Assembly: GCF_004777465.1 (NCBI RefSeq)
Contig: NZ_CP038462.1
Span: forward strand, 3,348,001 to 3,412,000
Length of the DNA stretch: 64,000 bases
Direction of reading: 5' to 3'
Source of the DNA: Nocardioides daphniae
Lineage (GTDB): Bacteria > Actinomycetota > Actinomycetes > Propionibacteriales > Nocardioidaceae
Made by a program: the position numbers and the translations under genes. Of the stretch, positions 19,862-27,628 are shown piece by piece. The notes under the pieces are model-generated. The model was not told the DNA's origin. It did no database searches and saw only the letters and a list, made by a program, of their open reading frames with translations. The stretch's first letter is position 1. Every line of letters begins with the position of its first letter.

Positions 19862-20731
19862 TCAGGCGGGGATCACGGCGACGGGCACGTCGGAGTGGTG
19901 CAGCACGCCGCGGGCCACCGACCCCAGGGAGAAGCCGCTGAGGCGCTCCTTGGCGTCACGGCCGAGCACCAGTGCCTGGGCCTGGCTGGCCTCCTCGAGC
20001 AGGTGCCGGGCGGGCTGCCCGATGACCTGCACGACCTCGACCACCACGTCGGGGAAGTCGGTCGCCATCTCCTTGAGCCGCGTCTTGAACTCGGCGCCCG
20101 AGGCGGCCACCCAGTCGTCGAAGGCGGTGAGGTAGACCTGCGAGTCGGCGGTGAGCGCCGGGTGCGGCTCCCACACCTGCACGGCCTTGAGGTCGACGTT
20201 GCGCGCCTTCGCCAGCTCGAAGGCGAAGCGGAGCCCGGCCGTGTGGTCCTTGTCGACGTCGACGCCGACCACCACCGGGGCGTCGAGGCGCGACTGCGCC
20301 TCCCAGCCGTCGGGCACGACGACGACGGGCGCGGACGAGCGACCGGCGACGGCGATGGAGGTCGAACCCATCACGAGGCGGCCGAAGGCTCCCAGGCCGC
20401 GCTTTCCGAGCACGAGGACGTCGTACGACGCGGAGAGCTCCTGCAGCACCGGCACGGGGTGCCCGAGGGTCAGCGATGTCTTCACCCGCTCGGCGGGGAG
20501 GGTCTCGCGGGCCTTCTCGACGGCGGCACGCACCACCGGCTCGAGGTACTCGGTCGGGGAGATCTCGGGGACGTAGGGGCCGATGACCTCGTACGGCTCG
20601 GCGACCGTGACGACGAGCAGGTCGGCTCCGGCGGCCTCCGCGTGCATCACCGCCCAGTCGAGGGCGGCCCGGTTGGCGTCCGAGCCGTCGACGGCGACGG
20701 CGACGGTGCGGGTGGTGGTGGGAGTGGTCAT
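19862..20731 (-). CDS. Tandem universal stress protein
   Basis: A 289-residue protein with two UspA domains, about residues 1-145 and 150-289. Each carries the ATP-binding pattern G-x2-G-x9-G-S/T: LGKRGLGAFGRLVMGSTS in the first and LGRDAKERLSGFSLGSVAR in the second. It starts with a four-base overlap of the moxR-like gene stop. Tandem Usp proteins in actinobacteria often respond to hypoxia or stationary phase; no operator is visible here. Confidence 0.92.
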   Translation of the reverse strand: MTTPTTTRTVAVAVDGSDANRAALDWAVMHAEAAGADLLVVTVAEPYEVIGPYVPEISPTEYLEPVVRAAVEKARETLPAERVKTSLTLGHPVPVLQELSASYDVLVLGKRGLGAFGRLVMGSTSIAVAGRSSAPVVVVPDGWEAQSRLDAPVVVGVDVDKDHTAGLRFAFELAKARNVDLKAVQVWEPHPALTADSQVYLTAFDDWVAASGAEFKTRLKEMATDFPDVVVEVVQVIGQPARHLLEEASQAQALVLGRDAKERLSGFSLGSVARGVLHHSDVPVAVIPA

Positions 20732-21606
20732 CGTGTCCTCCTGTGTGCCTTGAGTTCGCGTACGGCCTTGTCGAGGTCGGACGCATGCTTGAGCACCGCG
20801 CCGAGCGTGGCGACGACGGCGGCCTCGTCGAGGTCACCGATCTCGAGCGCGACGAGGGTGCGGGCCCAGTCGATCGTCTCGGCGATCGAGGGGGCCTTCT
20901 TGAGGTCGAGGTCGCGCAGCCGACCGACGACCTCGACGACCTGGCGGGCGACGGCCTCGTCGACCTCGGGCACCTGTCCCATCACGATCTCGCGCTCCCG
21001 CTCGAGGTCGGGGTAGTCGAGGTGCAGGTAGAGGCAGCGCCGCTTCACGGCCTCGGAGAGCTCACGGGTGGCGTTGGAGGTGAGCACGACGAAGGGGCGG
21101 CAGGTGGCGGTGATGGTGCCGAGCTCGGGGATGGTCACCTGGAAGTCGCTGAGCACCTCCAGCAGCAGGCCCTCGACCTCGACGTCGGTCTTGTCGACCT
21201 CGTCGATCAGCAGCACCGTCGGCTCCTCGCGCCGGATCGCGGTGAGCAGCGGGCGGGTGAGCAGGAACTCCTCGTCGAAGATGTCGTCGTGGGTGCTCGA
21301 CCAGTCCTGGTCACCGCCGGCGGCCTGGATGCGCAGCAGCTGCTTCTTGTAGTTCCACTCGTAGAGCGCACGGGCCTCGTCGAGCCCCTCGTAGCACTGC
21401 AGGCGCACGAGGTCGGCGCCGCACGCCCGCGCCACCGCCTTGGCGAGCTCGGTCTTGCCGACGCCGGCCGGGCCCTCGAGGAGCAGCGGCTTCTCCAGCG
21501 CGCCGGTCAGGAAGGTGGTCGTCGCGGTGGCGGTGTCGGCGAGGTAGCCCGCCGCCCGCAACCGCTCGGCCGCGTCGTCGGGGGACGAGAACCATCGCTG
21601 CCTCAT
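20728..21606 (-). CDS. MoxR-family AAA+ ATPase
   Basis: A 292-residue ATPase with Walker A GPAGVGKTE at about residues 40-48 and Walker B TVLLIDEVDKTDVE at about 130. Sensor 1 is VVLTSNATRELSEAVKRRCL. MoxR proteins act with VWA partners to insert cofactors or remodel protein complexes; the partner here is probably the CoxE-like protein at 18464. The gene overlaps the universal stress gene by four bases. Confidence 0.92.
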   Translation of the reverse strand: MRQRWFSSPDDAAERLRAAGYLADTATATTTFLTGALEKPLLLEGPAGVGKTELAKAVARACGADLVRLQCYEGLDEARALYEWNYKKQLLRIQAAGGDQDWSSTHDDIFDEEFLLTRPLLTAIRREEPTVLLIDEVDKTDVEVEGLLLEVLSDFQVTIPELGTITATCRPFVVLTSNATRELSEAVKRRCLYLHLDYPDLEREREIVMGQVPEVDEAVARQVVEVVGRLRDLDLKKAPSIAETIDWARTLVALEIGDLDEAAVVATLGAVLKHASDLDKAVRELKAHRRTR

Positions 21607-21709
21607 GGGGCCAATGTAGGACCTTCACGGGGTGGCGCGCCCGCAAGGCCGGGAGACCTCACTCACACGCTCGGGCTAGGCTCGCTCCACCCAGCGACCA
21701 AGGAGACCC

Positions 21710-22018
21710 ATGAGCCACGACCACGACCACGAAGAGGCAGTGCTGAGCATCGCCGCACAGATGATCGCCGACGAGTCCGCGGAGCACGTCGCGACCGTCA
21801 GCCACGAGAGCCCGGGCCTCCACCTCGAGCTCGTGGACCTCAGCGAGGGCGCCCCCGAGGACGACGAGTGGGACTTCGACCTCCCCGCCGACCTGGGCCT
21901 GAAGATCCTGCTGGGCGGCGTCGACCCGGAGGTGGCCGTGCAGCTGCTGCGTGCCGCCGCTGACTACCTCGAGGAGGCCATCGAGGAGGGCGACGACGAG
22001 GACGAGGACGACGACTGA
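21710..22018 (+). CDS. Small acidic protein of unknown function
   Basis: A 102-residue protein starting with a His/Asp cluster (MSHDHDHEEAVLS), which could bind metal, and ending in an almost wholly acidic tail (EEAIEEGDDEDEDDD). A middle segment (DLPADLGLKILLGGVDPEVA) looks folded. An AAGGAG ribosome site precedes the ATG by six bases and a strong hairpin follows the stop codon. No family is recognised. Confidence 0.7.
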   Translation: MSHDHDHEEAVLSIAAQMIADESAEHVATVSHESPGLHLELVDLSEGAPEDDEWDFDLPADLGLKILLGGVDPEVAVQLLRAAADYLEEAIEEGDDEDEDDD

Positions 22019-22044
22019 GTTCGCTCGACACCTGACGACGACGC

Positions 22045-22073
22045 AGCCCCCGGTCATTCCGACCGGGGGCTGT
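22045..22073. terminator. Terminator between acidic protein gene and tRNA-Ser
   Basis: A perfect 12-bp stem (CAGCCCCCGGTC / GACCGGGGGCTG) with a five-base loop lies between two convergent genes. Confidence 0.8.
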
Positions 22074-22094
22074 GGCGTTCCTGCGGGGCAGGCG

Positions 22095-22182
22095 TGGCAG
22101 AGGGGGCGGGATTCGAACCCGCGGTAGGTCTCCCTACGACCGCTTTCAAGGCGGTTCCGATCGGCCGCTCCGGCACCCCTCC
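22095..22182 (-). tRNA. tRNA-Ser (TGA)
   Basis: On the minus strand, GGAGGGG pairs with CCCCTCT with one G-T pair. The anticodon stem CCGCC/GGCGG-type arm encloses TTGAAAG, giving TGA. A long variable arm and an encoded GCCA end are present. Confidence 0.94.
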
Positions 22183-22249
22183 TCGGCGCCCTGGGGCGCT
22201 CGCGGAGCAGTCTAGGCGCTCCGACGACCCGCAGTCTCGGTGTGCCGCC

Positions 22250-22666
22250 TCACTCCGACCCGCCCGCCTCGAACTCCACCTCGTCGTAGGCGATGTCGTG
22301 CAGCCGCTGCAGGTGACGTCGTACGTCCGCGACCAGGCGCCGCACCTCGTACGACGTGCGGTCGACGTCCTCGACGCCCAGCACCTGGTGGCGCTGCACG
22401 GTGAGTCGGTCGAGCAGCACGTTGCGCTCGCGCACCGCGACCGACCGGCGCGCCTCGAGCCAGTCGACCGGACCGGGCGACTCCACCACCAGCAGCTCGC
22501 GCACCTCGTCGAGCCGGGCGAGCAGGGTCGCACGCCAGACCCCGAGCGGTCCGTCGGCGAGGCGGTCGAGGTCGGCGATGGCGCGGGTGAGTGCGTCGGC
22601 GCTGTCGGGCGCCTGCCGCTGGACGGGGATCGAGGGATCCAGGGCCCCTGCTCCGGATTTGCTCAT
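22250..22666 (-). CDS. Conserved helical protein of unknown function
   Basis: A 138-residue protein starting at ATG 22666, seven bases after GGGAGG. Apart from a Pro-rich beginning it is strongly helical and charged (LTRAIADLDRLADGPLGVWR; VRRLVADVRRHLQRLHDIAY) with no membrane segment or signal. The heptad-like spacing of Leu and Arg suggests a helical bundle or coiled coil. A frame extension to 22756 lacks a ribosome site. Function unknown. Confidence 0.65.
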   Translation of the reverse strand: MSKSGAGALDPSIPVQRQAPDSADALTRAIADLDRLADGPLGVWRATLLARLDEVRELLVVESPGPVDWLEARRSVAVRERNVLLDRLTVQRHQVLGVEDVDRTSYEVRRLVADVRRHLQRLHDIAYDEVEFEAGGSE

Positions 22667-22761
22667 GACGCCTCCCGAGAAGGTGAAATGCTCGTGACCC
22701 CCGAGTGTGACGTCCGTCACGTCACGCTGGCAAGGCCGTTTTGGAGGAGAGTTCACGGGTT

Positions 22762-23226
22762 GTGTTCAATCGGGTCGTGGTGTCCGACTATCGATTCTCC
22801 CCCGCCCTGACCGCCCGCCTGCTGGGACTGACGATGCTGGCCATGGCCGTCGTCGTCGCGCTCGTGACCCTGGGCGTCGCGGTGGCCAACTGGCACAGCG
22901 CCGTGCTGCTCGTGCCGTGCCTGGTCGTCATCGTCGCCGTCGTCGGCCTGATGGTCTTCACCAACGGCTGGGTCGTCCGGTTCACCGACGAGGGCTACCA
23001 GGTCCGCCGGATCCGCGGCGCCGGCGTCGACGCCGCCCGCTGGAAGGACGTCGAGGACGCCGTCACCAGCGAGCGACTGGGCTCGCCCGTCGTGGTGCTG
23101 CGGCTGCGCGACGGGCGTACGACGTCGATCCCCGTCGCTGTCCTCCACGTCGACCGCGAGGAGTTCGCCAACGACGTCGCCGCCCACCTCAACCGAGGTC
23201 ACGGCATCCGGCCCCTGGGGGGCTGA
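22762..23226 (+). CDS. Small membrane protein with PH-like C-terminal domain
   Basis: About 154 residues from GTG 22762, with GGAGGAGA 11 bases upstream; GTG 22780 is an alternative. Two membrane helices (GLTMLAMAVVVALVTLGVAV; LLVPCLVVIVAVVGLMVF) are followed by a soluble beta-rich part with WVVRFTDEGYQVRRIRGAGV and ARWKDVEDA. This resembles the bacterial PH (DUF3093-like) membrane proteins common in actinobacteria. Function is unknown. Confidence 0.65.
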   Translation: MFNRVVVSDYRFSPALTARLLGLTMLAMAVVVALVTLGVAVANWHSAVLLVPCLVVIVAVVGLMVFTNGWVVRFTDEGYQVRRIRGAGVDAARWKDVEDAVTSERLGSPVVVLRLRDGRTTSIPVAVLHVDREEFANDVAAHLNRGHGIRPLGG

Positions 23227-23269
23227 TTGGCGACCGGGCAGGCTGCCTTGTAGCCTGTGGTCGCTGCAT

Positions 23270-23361
23270 GGAGGCGTCGCCTAGTCCGGTCTATGGCGCC
23301 CGCCTGCTAAGCGGGTTGAGGGTCAAACCTCTCGCGAGTTCAAATCTCGCCGCCTCCGCCA
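23270..23361 (+). tRNA. tRNA-Ser (GCT)
   Basis: GGAGGCG pairs with CGCCTCC. The anticodon loop CTGCTAA gives GCT. The long variable arm and encoded GCCA end fit serine. Confidence 0.95.
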
Positions 23362-23366
23362 GTCAG

Positions 23367-23397
23367 GACTCCGCCCGAGCCACGCTCGGGCGGAGTC
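23367..23397 (+). terminator. Terminator after tRNA-Ser (GCT)
   Basis: A perfect 14-bp stem (GACTCCGCCCGAGC / GCTCGGGCGGAGTC) with a CAC loop is followed by TTC and ATTT. Confidence 0.8.
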
Positions 23398-23426
23398 TTC
23401 GCATTTCGCCTCACGACCTCACGGAT

Positions 23427-23441
23427 CTGCACATCTCTGCA
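23427..23441. promoter_or_regulatory. CTGCA-N5-CTGCA direct repeat
   Basis: CTGCACATCTCTGCA has two CTGCA units one helical turn (10 bp) apart, about 220 bp upstream of the peptide gene. It is a weaker variant of the repeat at 23546 and 24977. Confidence 0.45.
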
Positions 23442-23545
23442 CGGCGGCGACGCGAGCGGCACCTTGCGCGGAGGGGTTTCGGTCTGCGAGTTTGGGTGCA
23501 GAGACCCCGCTGACTCGGCAGCGTCCCGTTCTACAAGTTCGTGCA

Positions 23546-23560
23546 TTGCAGAAACTTGCA
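23546..23560. promoter_or_regulatory. Candidate operator TTGCA-N5-TTGCA upstream of peptide gene
   Basis: TTGCAGAAACTTGCA matches the site at 24977 (TTGCAGATAATTGCA) in 13 of 15 positions and in orientation. The second TTGCA(G) could also act as the -35 element for the peptide gene, 89 bases before its ATG. Confidence 0.6.
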
Positions 23561-23648
23561 GTGCCATTCCGAGTGACGGAACTGATTCGTCACCCAAGAA
23601 TGAGAGCAGTTGGGAACCCCACCCCCACTACCCCGAGAAGGTGACCAG

Positions 23649-23774
23649 ATGAAGATCGCCCGCGTACTTGCCATTGCTGCCGTTGCTGCACTCCTCAGCG
23701 TCAACGCCAGCGTCGCGTCAGCCCAAGCCAAGCTCGACACGAGCTGGGGCTACATCAGCGGCGGAGGTCGCTGA
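23649..23774 (+). CDS. Short secreted peptide precursor, 41 residues
   Basis: The ATG at 23649 follows GAGAAGG (spacing about 8). A complete signal peptide (MKIARVLAIAAVAALLSVNA, then SVASA) predicts cleavage after Ala at about residue 25, leaving a mature peptide of about 16 residues, QAKLDTSWGYISGGGR. It has no cysteines, so it is not a lanthipeptide core. It faces the regulator gene at 23928 across a shared perfect terminator, and both promoters carry the same repeat. I infer a signalling peptide; a bacteriocin-like or structural peptide remains possible. Confidence 0.6.
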   Translation: MKIARVLAIAAVAALLSVNASVASAQAKLDTSWGYISGGGR

Positions 23775-23855
23775 CAACTGGCAAGCGAGACCAGGTGCGT
23801 CCCCGATCCCCCGTCGGACCACGCATCCCACGCCTCCGCCAAGGCCGGTCTCGCG

Positions 23856-23895
23856 AGGACGACGGCAGCGACCCCAGGGCCGCTGCCGTCGTCCT
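23856..23895. terminator. Bidirectional terminator between peptide and regulator genes
   Basis: A perfect 15-bp stem (AGGACGACGGCAGCG / CGCTGCCGTCGTCCT) surrounds a ten-base loop, with T-rich sequence on the right. It closes the peptide-regulator unit. Confidence 0.85.
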
Positions 23896-23927
23896 TTCAT
23901 GTCTCCTGACGACGCGCGTACGACGCG

Positions 23928-24929
23928 TCAGTCGCCGTCCGACTCCTCGAAGACCTCCTGGCCCGAGACTCCGCGGCGACCCATCTCGTACCCCAGCTGG
24001 AAGCGCGTCTGCGCCTCGAACTCGGCCTTCAGCTCCGAGACGTAGCCGGCGTAGGTGCGCGGGCTGACCCCGAGGCGCTTGGCGCTGGCGGGGTCGGCGT
24101 AGCCGGCGATCAGCATCCGGATCGTCATCGCCCGCTGCTCGGCGGCGATGTCGCGGCTCACCGTGCTCTCGCGGTTGGCGAAGGGGCGCGACCGCTCCCA
24201 GGTCCGCTCGAACATGTCGACCAGGTAGGCGACCATCGAGGGTTCGCGCACCGCCAGCGCCACGGCCAGGCCCTCGTGGCCGGGGACGACCGCGATCCGG
24301 CGGTCGACCACGATGAGGCGGTTGAAGAACTCGTCGAGCGTACGCACCTCCGCACCGCGCGCGCTGACGGCTGCGACGTACTTGTGGGTGACGCGGCTGC
24401 GGCGGGCCGAGTGCTGGTAGAGCGTGCGCATCTTGACGCCGCGCTCGAGGGCGGCGATGTCGCGCTGGGTGGCCGCGGCGAGGGTCGCGGCGTTGCGCCC
24501 CGTCTGCGGCTGGGCGGTCAGCAGCTCGAACTCGGCGTCGGCGACCACGGAGGCGATGAAGGGGTTGATGGCCTCGCCGCGCACCTCGGTGAAGGCACCG
24601 GTGGCGACGCCCGGCGCCTTGCGCCACATGTGGCCGAGGCCGGTGAAGGCCTGGGCCCAGTGCGCCGACTCGGAGATCAGCGTGGCGCCTTGCTGGCCCA
24701 TCGGGGCGACGACGAGCGAGGAGACAGTGGACGGGTCGACCGGGACCATCCGGTCGCCCTCGGCGACGAGCAGGCCCATCCGCACGAGCAGGTCGAAGGC
24801 CGCTCGCGTCTCGGCGACGGCGAGGCGGGCGTCGTCGGCGGAGATGCTCCCCGTCGCGACCACGGCCTCGTACAAGGGGGTCGCGACCTGCTCGAACAGC
24901 TCCCTGTCCTCAGGGCCGTACTGGGGCAC
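23928..24929 (-). CDS. LuxR/TrmB-type transcriptional regulator
   Basis: About 333 residues from GTG 24929 (MPQYGPEDRELFEQVATPLY), with GTGAGG upstream; GTG 24938 is close. An N-terminal TrmB-like winged helix (about residues 10-55: ADDARLAVAETRAAFDLLVR MGLL split as helix-turn-helix) precedes a central domain with NRLIVVDRRIAVVPGHEGLA, a PLD-like or ligand-binding segment. The C-terminal LuxR-type HTH has MLIAGYADPASAKRLGVSPR then TYAGYVSELK. There is no receiver domain, so activity is probably controlled by a ligand. The paired TTGCA repeats 48 bases upstream suggest autoregulation and control of the convergent peptide gene. Confidence 0.82.
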   Translation of the reverse strand: MPQYGPEDRELFEQVATPLYEAVVATGSISADDARLAVAETRAAFDLLVRMGLLVAEGDRMVPVDPSTVSSLVVAPMGQQGATLISESAHWAQAFTGLGHMWRKAPGVATGAFTEVRGEAINPFIASVVADAEFELLTAQPQTGRNAATLAAATQRDIAALERGVKMRTLYQHSARRSRVTHKYVAAVSARGAEVRTLDEFFNRLIVVDRRIAVVPGHEGLAVALAVREPSMVAYLVDMFERTWERSRPFANRESTVSRDIAAEQRAMTIRMLIAGYADPASAKRLGVSPRTYAGYVSELKAEFEAQTRFQLGYEMGRRGVSGQEVFEESDGD

Positions 24930-24976
24930 GGACCTCACCCTCTCGTCCCCGGCGTGCGCGGCAGAGCGCGCCTGAC

Positions 24977-24991
24977 TTGCAGATAATTGCA
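24977..24991. promoter_or_regulatory. Candidate operator TTGCA-N5-TTGCA upstream of regulator
   Basis: TTGCAGATAATTGCA lies 48 bases before the regulator start codon and shares the 10-bp-spaced TTGCA pair with 23546-23560. Confidence 0.6.
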
Positions 24992-25027
24992 CACGTGGCG
25001 AGCAAACGTGGACGGCATACAAATGCA

Positions 25028-25061
25028 ACCGGCCCCGGACTCCGAGGAGTCCGGGGCCGGT
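25028..25061. terminator. Terminator downstream of pckG
   Basis: A perfect 15-bp stem (ACCGGCCCCGGACTC / GAGTCCGGGGCCGGT) encloses a CGAG loop. It also insulates the regulator promoter from pckG. Confidence 0.85.
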
Positions 25062-25092
25062 CGGCAGAACGAGTCCGCTCAGACGACTGAGA

Positions 25093-26933
25093 TCACTCGC
25101 CGTCGGCCTCCAGGGCGGCCTTCACACGGTTGTGGGCCTCCCAGATCTCCTCGGCATGTTCGGGAACTGCTCGAGGTGCTCGGTGCGGTGACCGATCTCC
25201 TGCTGCCAGCGGGCGTTGTCGATGCGCAGGACGGCGTCGAGGTCGTCCGCGTCGATCTCGAGGCCCTCGAGGTTGAGCTCCTCCTTCTTGGGGAGGATGC
25301 CGACCGGCGTCTGCACGCCCTCGACCTCGCCGTTCTTGAGCTGCATGAGCCACAGGAGCGGACGCAGGTTGTCGCGGTAGCCGGGCCACAGGAAGCGACC
25401 GTCCTCGCCACGCTGGAACCAGTTGACGTGCGCGAAGAGCGGCTTGTCGCTGGCGGCGTTGATGATGTCGAGGTAGTGACGCGCGTAGTCGCCCTCGCCG
25501 TACGCCATGAAGGGGCGGTTCGACATGGGGTCGTAGCGCAGGACGCCCTCGGTGCCCTCGGCGGCGAAGGTGGCCTCCGCGCCCAGGGTGAGGCCGTCGT
25601 ACACGCCCTCGGCGACGTCGGTGATCGCACGGATCAGCGGCTCGCGGTCACGGGTGCGGCCACCGAAGATGATCGCGTCGACCGGCACGCCGGCCGCCTC
25701 GTCCCAGTCGGGGGCGATGTTGGGGACCTTGGACAGCGTGGTGGTGAAGCGGCTGTTCGGGTGCGCCCACGGGTCGTCCTTCTGGGCCTCGGTGCGCTCC
25801 GAAATCAGGTTGCCGCGCCAGTCCTCCCAGCCGGTGACGTCGGCCGGCGGGTTCTTGGTGCGACCCTCCCACCAGACCTCCTGGGTGGTGGGGTTGTAGG
25901 CGACGTTGGTGAAGATGGCCTCGCTGGACTCGTCGATCGAGCCGAGCGCGGTCGGGTTGGTGGTCTCGTTGGTGTCCTTGGCGACACCGAAGACACCGTT
26001 CTCCGGGTTCATCGCCATCAACTTGCCGGTCTTCTCGTCGACCCACAGCCAGGCGATGTCGTCGCCGTAGAAGTAGACCTCGTAGCGGTCGCCCAGGGCG
26101 TCCGGCGGGAGCATCATGGCGAGGTTGGTCTTGCCCGAGGCGCTCGGGAAACCGCCGGTGACGTGGTAGGTCTTGCCGGTCTCCTTGTCCTTGATGCCGA
26201 TGAGCATGTACTGCTCGCCGAGGAACTTCTTGGAGGACCAGCCGTCGTACGCAGCCTGGCGCAGGCCGTGGGCGATCTTGCCCAGGAGCGCGTTGCCGCC
26301 GTACGAGGAGCCGTAGTGCAGGATCGTGCGCTCGTCGGCGACGGTCACGAACCAGCGCTGGTCGTCGTCGGTGCCCTGGCCCAGGTTGGGGAGGTCGCCG
26401 GTGACGTGGACGGCGCGGACGAACTGGTTCTGGTCCTCGAGCTCGTTGACGAAGCAGGCGCCGACGCGAGCCATGCGGATCATGTGGAGCACGACCGGAC
26501 GGTTGTCGGTCAGCTCGACACCCACGCCCCACGGCGCGAGGGCGTTGCCCGCCGGTGCCATCAGGTAGGGGATCACGTACATGGTCTTGCCGGCGGAAGC
26601 GCCCTTCATCTTCTCGTGAAGGAGGGGCTTCATCTCCGAAGCCGGCTTCCAGTTGTTGTAGACGCCCTTGTCCTTCTCGTCGTTGGTCGCGACGACGGTG
26701 CGCTCCTCGGAGCGGGCGGTGTCCTTGTGGTACGAGCGCGAGTAGTAGCGGCCCTTGCCGGCCGGCAGGAGCTCACCTGCGTCGAGCGCCTCCTGGATCA
26801 GTCGAGCGTCGTCGTCAGCAGACACCACCTCGACCCGCTCAGCGCCGGTGAGGTCAGCGTACTGCTGGACGTACTCACGCACGTGCGGGTTGGTGATGCC
26901 CGCCGCGTCGAGGACTGCTTCAACGTCTGCCAT
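25093..26933 (-). CDS. pckG: Phosphoenolpyruvate carboxykinase (GTP), frameshift near C-terminus
   Basis: Converts oxaloacetate and GTP to phosphoenolpyruvate and CO2, the entry to gluconeogenesis. It begins MADVEAVLDAAGITNPHVRE. The PEPCK-specific P-loop GGFPSASGKTNLAMM is at about residue 267, followed by the metal-binding GDDIAWLW and NPENGVFGVAKDTN. The last residues are in another frame: restoring one C to the run complementary to GGG 25162-25164 gives FPEHAEEIWEAHNRVKAALE and a normal 613-residue protein. The gene stands alone with a strong terminator. Confidence 0.95.
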
Positions 26934-27432
26934 CGTGCCTTGCTCCAATTCATGGAATGTGCCGGTGATTCCGGAGGGCTGGCGCCCGCCCTTTTGTGTG
27001 TGCAGCAGGGCTGCGCACCATCCCCCTCGATCTCACCGAAGCGTTAGATGCGCAACCACGGTAATCCGCACGCCTCCCGCGCTGGCGCGCGGGGAGGTCC
27101 CCCGCATCATGACAGCCGCGCGCGGTCTTACCAAACGAGCCCGTGCTGTGGCGACGGTCACGAATTTCGGCGTACGTCCCGGGCTGCTGGTCGAGCAGCC
27201 GGAGCCGCCGCGAGCGTCGCGGCCGGCCAGGGAGGACTGGGTTCTGCGCCGTGCGGTGGGTGGTCCGTGAGGCGGGCGGTCACCAGTTCCTGCCGTCAGG
27301 GTACGCCCGTTGTCGGCCCCCGCCCTCCGGCGTCCGCTCCCTGTCACCTCGCGCCGCCCGGGACCCTGATTTCGCATCCCGTCGACTGTTCGGCTAATGT
27401 CTACCGAGTCGCAGCGCCGAGCGCCACGACGG
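26934..27432. other. Intergenic region between pckG and tRNA-Arg
   Basis: No convincing gene in 499 bases; the open frames here lack ribosome sites and run through the tRNA. It must hold the pckG promoter (leftward) and the tRNA-Arg promoter. An imperfect hairpin (CCTCCCGCGC / GCGCGGGGAGG) is at about 27,070-27,097. Confidence 0.5.
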
Positions 27433-27505
27433 GCGCCTGTAGCTCAACGGATAGAGCATCTGACTACGGATCAGAAGGTTTGGGGTTCGAATCCCTACAG
27501 GCGCA
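27433..27505 (+). tRNA. tRNA-Arg (ACG), integration target
   Basis: GCGCCTG pairs with CAGGCGC. The anticodon stem CTGA/TCAG encloses CTACGGA, with anticodon ACG. No CCA is encoded. From the anticodon loop onward the sequence is the left copy of the 46-bp repeat, so the mobile element has replaced the 3' part with its own identical copy and the tRNA stays intact. Confidence 0.95.
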
Positions 27506-27509
27506 CAGA
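27464..27509. repeat. attL: left 46-bp direct repeat
   Basis: Identical to 49,284-49,329 over 46 bases, starting at CTACGGATCAGAAGG in the anticodon loop and ending four bases past the tRNA (GGCGCACAGA). This is the usual att core of tyrosine-recombinase elements targeting tRNA 3' ends. Confidence 0.93.
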
Positions 27510-27628
27510 CCAGAACCGCAGGACCATCCACCGGATGACCTGCGGTTTTGTCGTTTCTGAATGGCGCCTGCTGCGCTCCGCGGCATCTGTCGCTCGCCAG
27601 TTGACAGCGATCTTGACAGCAACGACGT

